Below are positions 55,504 to 64,000 of a stretch of DNA of 64,000 bases, in pieces. How positions within the stretch are numbered: the first letter of the stretch is position 1; every line of letters begins with the position of its first letter. The notes below the pieces were generated by a model. It saw nothing but the letters and a program-made list of their open reading frames with translations, searched no databases and was not told the DNA's origin. The translations under genes and the position numbers were made by a program. The DNA is from Protopterus annectens. Taxonomy: Eukaryota > Chordata > Ceratodontiformes > Protopteridae. Where the stretch lies: positions 1,194,318,485 through 1,194,382,484 of the forward strand of contig NC_056737.1 of NCBI RefSeq assembly GCF_019279795.1. Reading direction: 5' to 3'.

Positions 55504-56866
55504 TTGCAAGGTATGAGGCAGATAGCTAGTGAGTCACCTGATTCTCAAGGGAAGGGGGAATCTGTATACTGGAACAAAGGGTTACTGTATAGAGAGTGGA
55601 CCCCTGAGGGAGGGCAAGAAGGTGAGAGAATACAGCAGTTGTTAGTGCCTAGAGCCTACCATCTGGCACTTCTAGCCATATCCCATGATATTCCCTCTCC
55701 AGGTCATATGGGCATAAAACGTACAAAGAGATGTATTATGCAAAACTTCTATTGGCCTGGAATTTCCAGAGATGTAACAGGGTACTGCAGGACCTGTGAG
55801 CAGTGCCAAAAGGTAGGCAAGGCAGGAGACAAGGTGAGAGCTCCTTTGATGCCTTTGCTTGTGATTGAGGAGCCGTTTCAGAGGGTGGCTATGGATATCG
55901 TAGGGCCTCTGAGTACCCCAAGTGCCACAGGAAAAAAGTATATCCTAGTGGTAGTAGATTATGCTACAAGATACCCTGAGGCAGTGGCTCTGTCCTCTAC
56001 TGAGGCCGAAAAGGTGGCAAATACTTTGTTGGAGATTTTCAGCAAGGTAGGTTTCCCAAAAGAAATACTGACTGAAAGAGGTGCCAATTTCATGTTAGAC
56101 CTGCTGGCTTATATGTGGAAGTACTATAGGGTGAAGACCTGAAGATGACCCCCTACCATCTCTAGACTAATGGTCTTGCTGAGAGGTTAAACTCTACACT
56201 CAAGTCCATGCTACGGGCATTTGCAGACCAGTTTAAGAGTGAGTGGGACAAATATTTGCTCCATCTGTTTGCTTACAGAGAGTTTCCCCAGGAATCCACA
56301 GGTTTTCACACTTTGAGTTGCTGTATGGGCATAGGTTGAGGAGGCCTCTAGACTTAATTTGTGATGAGTGGGAAGGTGAGTGTGAATTTCACAAGGAGTC
56401 TGTTGTGGCATATGTCCTAAACCTCAAGACAAGGCTCAGAGAACTCATGGGTTTGGCCCAGGAGAACCTGCCAAAAGCCCAACAACAGAAAAAGGACTGG
56501 TATGACAGGAATGCTCGAGCTAGAGAGTATGCTATAGGGCAGCAGGTAATGGTTGTCATTCCTGTCAGACACAACAAGCTGCAAGCAGCTTGGGAGGGAC
56601 CCTATAAGGTGGTAAGAAAGGTAAGTGATGTTAACCACAAGGTAGAACTGCTAGGCAGGAGGCAAGGGCACAAATTTTACCATGTTAACATGATGAAACC
56701 TTACCATGATATGGAAGCCCTTGTGCTGAGTATTTGCAGTGAGCTGCAGGAGGAGTCTGAGGGAGAGCTGGTGACTGATCTCCTCAGTGAGGCTCAGACT
56801 GACACCTCAGTGGAAGGGGTAGCAATGTCCCAGCAGCTATTTCCTACCTGGGTTCGAGAAATCTGA
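55504..56866 (+). pseudogene. Integrase, located upstream of RT
   Basis: 55504-56142 is open. It has an HHCC zinc-binding domain (SHDIPSPGHMGIKRT ... YCRTCEQCQKVG) and a catalytic core with MDIVGPLSTP (first Asp). The second acidic position reads LTERGANF, Glu at 56074 where Asp is invariant. A frame break at 56142 precedes TNGLAERLNSTLK with the third catalytic Glu, a stop just before it, and another frame change near 56300. The C-terminal part 56243-56866 has LLYGHRLRRPLDL, the GPYKVVRKV (GPY/F) module and YHVNMMKPYHD. It would insert cDNA; this copy cannot. Confidence 0.8.
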
Positions 56867-57640
56867 GCAGTGTTACAGGAGTTTGGGGACATGTTCACTG
56901 GGAAACCAGGGTTCACCCACCTGGTGCAGCACCAGGTGGATACAGGACCCCAAAGGCCTATTAGGCAGGCCCCTTATAGGGTGCATGAGAAAGTCAAACT
57001 GACTGAGGGAGGAGATACAGAAAATTTTTAAACTGGGGTAATTCAAAAGTCCAACAGTCCCTGGGCCTCCCCAGTGGTGCTGGTGCCAAAGAAGGATGGC
57101 AGCACCAGGTTCTGTGTGGACCACCGGAAATTAAATAGCCACATAGAGTCAGATGCTTACCCAATGCCTAGGGCCAATGAGGCCCTAGACCAGCTGGGTG
57201 GGACTAAGTATCTTACCACCACTGATCTTACCAAGGGTTCAGATGTCTTGACTCCCAGTGCTAGAGAGTGATCAACCTTTGTGACTCCTTTTGGCTTGTA
57301 TAAGTTCAAAAAGATGCTCTGTGGGATGAAAACTTTCCCAGTAACTTTCCAGAGGTGGGTAGATCATATCCTAGCCGGAGCAGGAGGGTTTACCCTTGCT
57401 TACCTAGATGATATTGCCATCTACAGCCATTCCTGGCAAGAGTACCTTCAGCATGTCAGGGAGGTGCTGGGCAGACTACAGAGGGCAGGGTTGACCATTA
57501 AGCCAAGCAAATGTCATGTAGGTATGGCAGAGGTCTCCAGCTGGGACATTGAGTGGGGAGTGGTAAGATCAGGCCAGAACCTGCCAAAGTGGAAGCCATT
57601 CAGGCATGGCCTGCACCTGTTATCAAAAAGCAGGTGAGGG
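56867..57640 (+). pseudogene. Gmr1-like reverse transcriptase
   Basis: Follows the integrase directly: VLQEFGDMFTGKPGFTHLVQ, QAPYRVHEK, then SNSPWASPVVLVPKKDGSTR, FCVDHRKLN, DAYPMPRANEALDQLGGTKY, LTTTDLTKG (first catalytic Asp), an in-frame stop at 57269, TPFGLYKFKKMLCGM, and the catalytic YLDDIAIYS box near 57400. Both Asp of YLDD are intact. Stops at about 56863 and 57029 and a frame change break the N-terminal part. Confidence 0.8.
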
Positions 57641-58231
57641 CATTCTTAGGGACAGCAGGGTACTACAGAATGTTTTCCCCAGTTATAGTACCATAACTGC
57701 TCCCTTCACAGATCTGACAAGGAAAAACAGGCCAGATAAGGTAGTGTGGACCACACCATGTGAGCAGGCATTCCAGGAGCTTAAAGAAGCTTTGGGAGGA
57801 CCCCCTGTGTTAGCCAGTCCAGATTACAGCAAATAATTTGTTGTGCAGGTAGATACTTCCAACCATCGGGTGGGTGCTGTACTTAGACAGATTTCTTCAG
57901 AGGGAGAAGAGCACCCATGGTTTATCTTAGTCGTAGGCTCCAACCCAGGGAGGAATGCTATACAGCTGTAGAAAAGGAATGTATAGCCATAGTGTGGGCA
58001 CTGCAGAAACGTCAGCCTTATCTGTATGTAAGGAAATTCACTGTAGTTACAGATCACAATCCCCTAACATGGTTACATAGAGCCAGCCAGCAAAATGCCA
58101 AGTTGCTAAGATGGAGCCTAGGGTTGCAAGCATATGATATGTCAGTGAAGCACTGCAGTGGGGGTAGCAACACCAACACAGATGGGCTCTCAAGACAAAG
58201 AATGGGGTTACGTATACTCAGATGGCCTTAA
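57641..58231 (+). pseudogene. RNase H domain of the Gmr1-like element
   Basis: Connection segment AGYYRMFSPSYSTITAPFTD and a P-W-T-x-x-CEQAFQELK block. The RNase H follows: QVDTSNHRVGAVL (first Asp), CYTAVEKECIAIVWAL (Glu), VVTDHNPLTWL (Asp), and NTDGLSRQ (final Asp). A stop at 57834 and a frame change near 57910 interrupt it. All four acidic residues survive. Nothing resembling env follows. Confidence 0.75.
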
Positions 58232-58287
58232 CTCTCTCAAGCAATGTTTCTCAAGGGTCACTTGGAAAACTAGCTTGAGTTCTCCAT

Positions 58288-58305
58288 GGGGGGGGGGGGG
58301 GGGGG
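58288..58305 (+). promoter_or_regulatory. G18 tract, candidate polypurine tract
   Basis: A run of 18 G directly before the 3' LTR homology begins, in the position of the plus-strand primer. The length of the run may be a mutation or assembly artefact. Confidence 0.5.
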
Positions 58306-59180
58306 CTGGCAGCCTAGCTAGATATAATTCTTTAGACAATTCTGTCATTTGTAAATATTAATATAATCCACAGGCTTGGTTACAAATGTAAAGGGAACTA
58401 TATGTTATGATTAAACTATACTTTGTACTGAGCTTCAAAAATGTAACCACCGTGCACTCTGCTGGAAGAAAGCTGATAAGTCAAGCATTGTACGACTGTT
58501 TGATCTCATGCTTGGAGACAGGATGTGTGAGCCTGGACATTATTCCTATTGTCTTGATTTAAGAGATAATTACTAGGGTTTTACATGTATGATGTCTTTC
58601 ATTGCTGTGGCTTCCTAGCCAGGTGCAGCTTACTAAGTAATGTAAATGCTGAGTTTATGTCACGCTGGGAAGCTAAATCAGAACTGTTAAGAATGATGTA
58701 ATCTGAAATGACTCAGCGGTACTGTGTTATCAATTTAAGACTTTCCAAGAGAGAAAGAGAGGGCATTTTGGATTTTGTCTGAACATGAACTCATCCACTC
58801 ACCAGCACTCTGCCTTTGCTCTGTACGTAAGATATTTATTTAGAACAGTGATTTCTCTTAAAGATAGATGAAAATAACCAGATTAGTCTAGATGTTTTCT
58901 ATATTTATGTCAGACTATTCTACAGTATTAGTTTAAAAATCTCCTGTGATTTCTGAACTCTGCAATGTCATTGTATTGAAGTAATAAGATTTGTCTTGTG
59001 TTTTTATTATTTATTATTAAATATTTTTAAACTTTTCTACTGTGATCTCTGTGTGCTCTTAAGCGAAATTGTACTTTACTGTATGTGTACTTCTTATCCC
59101 CTCAATGTGTACATCCCTCACTGATACTAGTGGTGAGGATTGAGACTCCTTGATTACTGGGCCAGTGCACGGGTGTCACA
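58306..59180 (+). repeat. 3' LTR of the Gmr1-like element
   Basis: Partner of 53183-54061. It ends gggtgtcaca. The LTR pair differs by many point changes and short indels, consistent with an old insertion. Confidence 0.8.
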
Positions 59181-59469
59181 CCGTTACCTCTGCTTTCTGA
59201 GTCATCACTAATGTACTCATTTACTCATTACATAATAAACAATAATGATACAGAGAACATGTCTTAAGGCAACAAAGACATAATGTTGTTACGTTCTCTG
59301 AGCTTTATTGAAACATCCAGATGTGAATGCTGTACACTGAGTTCAAAATAAAATCATTGTAGCGTGCAATATATATTGGCAGAGTGGTGTCCTGCATTAT
59401 GCCATGCTGAACACAGGGAAGCAAAGTTAATCATTGTCATGATTCTTAAGCCTATGTAATGCAAACAGC

Positions 59470-59832
59470 ACTGCCCTGTAAGACTTGCACATAATATAAT
59501 CACTGCTACGTCTGCCCTGTAAGACTTGCACATAATATAATCATTGCTACGTCTGCCCTGTAAGACTTGCACATAATATAAATGCTGCTACGTCTTCCCT
59601 GTAAGACTTGCACATAATATAATCACTGCTACGTCTGCCCTGTAAGACTTGCACATAATATAATCACTGCTACATCTGCCCTGTAAGACTTGCACATAAT
59701 ATAAATGCTGCTACGTCTGCCATGTAAGACTTGCACATAATATAATCGCTGCTACGTTTGCCCTGTAAGACTTGCACATAATATAAATGCTGCTACGTCT
59801 GCCCTGTAAGACTTGCACATAATATAAATGCT
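59470..59832. repeat. 41-bp minisatellite (second type)
   Basis: About nine copies of a unit built on ctgccctgtaagacttgcac, ataatataatcactgctacg. Unrelated to the 41-bp array at 48-49 kb. Confidence 0.97.
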
Positions 59833-59834
59833 GC

Positions 59835-60725
59835 CAGATCACCATGTTGCTCCTCTTACCTTAATTTCTTCATTCAGTGAATTGCCACTGCCCAGTGTCT
59901 CATCTTTTAAAGTACTAAAAGCCTGTGGAAGTTCAGTACATCGTTTAATGAGGACTGGGTTACAACCATTCAGAAACTGTGCTGCAAAGAGTTCATCTGT
60001 TGTCCACTGTCTGTGGATTAAAGCTAGAGCAAGTGAAAATAATGGAATTAAGTCACAATCTCATAACACATTACAAGGTCACACTATGTCTTAGTATAAA
60101 TGTGCCATTAATAATATCCAACAGCTGCTACATAACAAATCTGAAGATTCAGACCTGCCACTAAGTCATACAAGAATTCTTGCAAACTTTGTAAATAATT
60201 GCAAAATTCATAAAAGTGCTGTGTAGAACATTACCATTATGATGTCCCATACTATAACCAGCACAAATACTAGTGCAATCTGCAGCTCACAATCACAAAA
60301 GGGTATAATGGACTTTCGTATTACTAAAATGTAGAGACATGATATTAAATTAAATCAAATACTTTTACATAAAAATTGTGGCTATAAATATTGCAGCATC
60401 TAAAATGTATGGTATTACATACTGTAAAAAAGGAGTAGAAATTCAGTATAACTGTTAGAAAGAGAAACTAAGTTGATATTTAAAATGTATATATCTTCAA
60501 AGTATTTAATAGCACAGAGAATGCATTGCAGTATTTATAGTCTCCCACTTCCTAGAGTTAGAACTATGGAGACATGAAAAACATAATTCTAATCAAAAAG
60601 AAAATTATTTCTGAGACTCTTTTAAGTAAAGTAAAAACATGTTAACCATTTAGTTACGACTTTACTTCTCAACTACACCTGTCAGCTCATTCGTGGACAG
60701 AGCTCAAGCTGAACTTCATAGCCTT
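59835..60725. other. AT-rich DNA, nothing assigned
   Basis: Only short unsupported frames; no repeats or motifs recognised. Confidence 0.6.
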
Positions 60726-60732
60726 TACAGAC

Positions 60733-60862
60733 TGGTTCATAAGTAAATACTAGGCAATCAGTTTGCAGACTATTACAAGCCTAGCCAATAAGCAGAGGTC
60801 AGAATAAACTCCTGTACCTAGTTTCCACGAGGCTAAGTCCTTAACCATTATATGAACCCTCT
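60733..60862 (-). mobile_element. tRNA-derived SINE with LINE-type tail
   Basis: The minus strand has an A-box-like tataatggttaaggactta, a B-box-like ggagtttattctg, then attggctaggcttgtaatag and gattgcctagtatttactta. This is the same order as the SINE at 8359-8521, on the opposite strand and more diverged. 60870-61795 beyond it is AT-rich and unassigned. Confidence 0.75.
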
Positions 60863-61799
60863 CCTTGTGGTTCTGCAACTACTGTTTGAACTATCAAACC
60901 AAAGGTAGATGGGATTAGTATATCTTTACCTACTAGACGTGACAGTTCCAGATCCGTTGCTCAACTGAGTTCTTCTACATGCCACATGCTTTACACATTT
61001 ATTATTTTCATTTATGCATGTTTATAACTGCCCCTGTATTTGATTTTACAAAGTGCATTGCTAATTCTATTTACTTCAGGTAAAGAATTTTATGATTCAG
61101 TTGCAAAAGCCTGTGGCTATTCATATGGTAATGTGTATACTGGTAGTTGCTAAACTTGGTATTTTCTCAATTGCCAGCTTCAACCTTTCAACGAGTTACT
61201 GCTAAATCTATTGCAACTACACCAACATTTAATGGCTGAATTATCCAATTGTGCATATTATTTGTGTTCTTGATGTGCAAGTGTGGCCTAGCTGGTAGCA
61301 GCATTACTGTAAAGACCCAGAAGGGTAGTTGCACTTTTAATATGCATAAGCCCTTCTGAATATATTGTATGTATGCTTGTGTATATATGTATGCATTTTC
61401 TTTATGTTTCTTTGTTTGAAAAGGTAGAACAATGACCAATGTGGACCCTTTTTTCAGGTTCATCTAGGGGTATTATGCAAAATAACTTTGGTCAAATTTC
61501 ATTTTATTATTAGTAAGATTTTACTGGAAGGCACTGGTTCAGTATGAAGTAGCTGAAATTCTGAGTAGTCAGGCATTCTAACTGATCTGCAGCAGTACAG
61601 TGTAAATGTTTTTTTGTGTGTGGCATGTGCTGACTAACAAGTACGTCATCAGTGAGCAATTACTGCATGAACTTGGGTTTAATTTGATAGTTGGCAAATT
61701 TAAAGTAAATACTCTCACCTATCCTGATCTGCAATATTGCTTTGCCATTGTAACAGGGTTTATGTGTTTCGGTTAAGCTACAAGTTTTAATATGTAGGA

Positions 61800-63230
61800 C
61801 CACACAAGATGGGCAAGTCATAGCAGAAAGAGATCAGACTAAATATGATCCCCTGAAGAAAGTAATGACAGAACTGCCTGTCATGAAAACCGTATGGATA
61901 AAAGCACCAGAGACGTGTTAAATGACACTGGAAGAGGAGAACCGCAGACCTGATTATGACAAGCATAGCACCGTGGAAGAACAGATGACAAATATAAAGA
62001 GATCTACAGCTTATGATGTCACTAGAAGCTGAGGGGATATCAGTCAGTTGACATGCATGCAAGTTACAGGAAAGTCTGAGGCTGCAAAGAACTATACAGT
62101 ATCGGATCTCATAATGCAAGAACTGTCAACCAGGGTAAACATGATGTGGTTGTTGATGAGATAACAAGAAAAGACACTAACATCTTGGGAATTAATGAAC
62201 TGAAAGTGTCTAAAGTGGATCATTTTATATCAGATAATCATTACATTTTGTACTGTGAAGAAACTGGGTTCAGTTACAACCCCCAAAAAGATAGTCTGAT
62301 CTCAAACTACAAGGTAAGCCATTCAGGTCTATATCATAACATCGAAGTTGCAAAACTTCGAATGCTTTGATATCGAATCCAAAACCTTGAAGACTGACAA
62401 CAACAAAGCCGCAGAACATCGAATTCTTTCCGAGGGAAAGAATTCGGTGGGCCGTTTCCGCAGCTTTGCTATTTCCACCACTGTGGTGCAATCTCCGAGT
62501 TGGTATATTTAAGTAGGGGGGTGTGGAGGCACAGCCCCCCACATTAGGGGGTGTGGTGGCAAAGCCCCCTACATTAGAAATGGTGTGTAGTGTTTGTGTG
62601 TTCCGTGTTTTGTGCTGGAACAGCGATTTTATTTCCCAGGGAAAAACAAAATCGCTGTTCTCAGCTTTCGGAGTTTTACGCTTTCGGGGTTTGCAGTTCG
62701 ATGTTATGGTATTCGCTGTTATTGTGTTTTGATCATATGTTATAAACCCAGCTATTCAACATTATATTAATACAAGTTTACCCTCCAACTGCAGATGCTG
62801 AAGAGAATGAGATTGACCTGTTTTACAAGTATCTGCTTCATATTCTGCGTATAACACCAACATATGTATTATTATCATTATAGGTAATTGGAATGCTAAA
62901 GGTGGCATTTGAAGATAACTAGGAATAATGGGAAAATATGGCATTGGTGCACAGAATGACATCAGACATACAATGGTAGAATGGGGTCAAGATAATTTAC
63001 TGTTAATAACAAACAGTCCCTTTCTACAGCTTAAGAGACAGCTGTGCACATGGATATCCACCTGGTTGTCAATAACCAAATTAGATTGATTATACACTTT
63101 GCAGTCAGGGATAGAAAAACAAAACAAGGTCAGCAAAAGCAAGACCTGGAGCTGACTGTGGTTCAGTCTACCAAATTTTCATTGCAACTTTTACAATTAA
63201 ATTAAAAAAAAAAAAAAAAAAAAACAGGAA
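61800..63230 (+). pseudogene. RTE/BovB-like LINE endonuclease region
   Basis: From about 62098 the frame reads NARTVNQGKHDVVVDEITRK, NILGINELKVSKVDHF and SDNHYILYCEETG, the N-terminal endonuclease block (NILGxxELK with metal-ligand Glu, then DHYxxYC) of RTE-clade LINEs. After the foldback insertion it resumes: VYPPTADAEENEIDLFY, then in shifting frames VIGMLKV-like (decayed GDWNAKV) and TRSAKARPGADCGSVYQIFI (near 63125-63185). The last is the diagnostic RPGADCGSDH region with the terminal Asp-His decayed. The coding trace ends in a poly-A run at 63203-63222. The RT part is absent. Confidence 0.7.
62326..62749. mobile_element. Foldback element copy 5, inside the RTE fragment
   Basis: The 5' end ggtctatatcataacatcga is close to copy 4. 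The 3' end gatcatatgttataaaccc is close to copy 1. The flanks agccattca (62317-62325) and agctattca (62750-62758) are a 9-bp duplication with one change. The interior has gaattctttccgagggaaag (as in copy 4) and the block gtgcaatctccgagttggta then G/C-rich hairpins (as in copies 1 and 3). The RTE reading frame is collinear across the insertion. Confidence 0.8.
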
Positions 63231-63267
63231 ACATTCCTGGGCAATTAAATACTAGTGCAATCATATA

Positions 63268-64000
63268 GGTTCATAGATTCATAGGTTCATACTAGGCTAT
63301 CTGCCCTAGGGCATTTATAAGCCTAGCCAGAGTGTATTTGGCTTTTGCCACCCATTTTAAATTAATTTTGCTATGCCCTTTTTCGAGGTTAGTATACTGT
63401 GCCTCTGTCTAACAGTGACACAGAAGTGATACCCGGGGTAAACCTACGATCTCCCATCCACTCATCAAGATTCCTCTTGAAGAGAGTCAATGAGGGACTC
63501 TGCCTAACCTGGACTGGGATTTTATTCCAGAGTGAAGGAAGCCTCTGGGTTATGAATCTGTCCCTCCAGCATGTCCTATTTATTTCAGTGCTGAGGTTCA
63601 AGTCTGTCGAGCACGTAGCTTGATGGGATTTGGATTTTCTGAGGTGCAGCATGTCCATTAATTCCGGGTTGGACATGGCTTTATATGGCAGGCACAGATC
63701 ACCTCTGAGCAGGCTGTATGCCACTGAGTAGAGCTGGAGTTTCTTTAACCAGGCAGCATATGGCATCTGTTTGAGCCCTTTGATCCTCTTGGTGAGGTAC
63801 TTTTGGGGTCTTTCCAGTTGCTGCAGGTGTCTGGTAAGGTACATCCCAAAAGGGGCATTGTACTCAATTATGGGCCTGATGAGGGATGAGTAAAGAGGCA
63901 CGATGACCTCCTCTGATCTAGATGTAAATCCCTTCATGATTAAGTGGGCTATATAAAATGTTTTTCTAACCACTTTGGCCACGTGGTTGTCAAATGAGAG
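63268..64000 (-). mobile_element. CR1-like LINE copy F, runs off the window
   Basis: Tail repeats (ttcatagg) and the 3' hairpin (about 63290-63325) precede a 197-codon open frame on the minus strand (63982-63389). The frame carries YSSLIRPIIEYNAPFGMYL, LLRGDLCLPYKAMS, TCWRDRFITQRLPSLWNKIP and SLLDRGT. It is very close to copy C, so the same young subfamily. The rest of the element lies beyond 64000. Confidence 0.9.

Larger units (their letters stand above)
53183..59180 (+). mobile_element. Gmr1-like Ty3/Gypsy LTR retrotransposon, complete but decayed
   Basis: LTR - leader - gag (capsid-like domain and CCHC knuckle) - protease-region remnant - integrase - RT - RNase H - G-rich tract - LTR, about 6.0 kb. 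Integrase precedes RT, unlike ordinary Gypsy elements. This order is the known hallmark of Gmr1-like elements, whose gag is related to the SCAN domain. Frameshifts and stops occur in every part. A related solo LTR lies at 5.2-6.6 kb. Confidence 0.85.

Overview
The window looks like gene-poor, transposon-saturated nuclear DNA of a non-mammalian vertebrate with a large genome (amphibian, lungfish, cartilaginous fish or similar; I cannot narrow it further). Reasons: AT-rich background, many microsatellites and minisatellites, and co-occurrence of CR1-like, L1/Tx1-like and RTE-like LINEs, a DIRS-type tyrosine-recombinase retrotransposon, a Gmr1-type Ty3/Gypsy element, a V-type SINE, tRNA-derived SINEs, Harbinger-type and hAT-type DNA transposon remains and Penelope-like insertions. 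I see no intact host gene, no rRNA or true tRNA gene, and no prokaryotic signals. Every recognisable protein fragment belongs to a mobile element, and almost all are broken by stops or frameshifts.

Layout. 1-8.3 kb: AT-rich DNA with a foldback element (642-985), a 22-bp minisatellite and a diverged solo LTR (5.2-6.6 kb). 8.3-13.9 kb: a tRNA-derived SINE, a 310-bp tandem repeat, a short hAT-like element and an inverted/tandem repeat. 13.9-18.9 kb: a broken spliced Harbinger-type Myb/SANT gene whose introns hold a CR1-like LINE and a palindrome-rich hAT element. 19-26 kb: a 58-bp minisatellite and three further LINE copies, one carrying a Penelope-like insertion with a hammerhead-ribozyme-like motif. 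26-36.7 kb: a SINE cluster, two foldback elements plus a partial one, a V-type SINE, and an L1/Tx1-like LINE split by a nearly full-length CR1-like LINE. 37-43 kb: mostly unique DNA, then four tandem-repeat arrays. 42.8-47.4 kb: a DIRS-like element whose RT is split by a 0.54-kb near-perfect palindrome. 47.9-51.9 kb: a 41-bp minisatellite split by a foldback element, then a very homogeneous 55-bp minisatellite. 53.2-59.2 kb: a complete but decayed Gmr1-like LTR retrotransposon with integrase upstream of reverse transcriptase. 59.4-64 kb: a 41-bp minisatellite, a SINE, an RTE-like endonuclease fragment split by another foldback element, and the start of another CR1-like LINE.

Main themes. (1) A family of long-inverted-repeat foldback elements, at least five copies plus one partial, with 8-9 bp target duplications where visible; two copies carry telomere-like CCCTAA tracts. 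(2) CR1-like LINEs and tRNA-derived SINEs share one 3' tail that can fold into a hairpin and ends in 8-bp repeats, implying LINE-driven SINE mobilisation. (3) Nested insertions give a relative chronology. All identifications come from reading motifs by eye; no database search was run.
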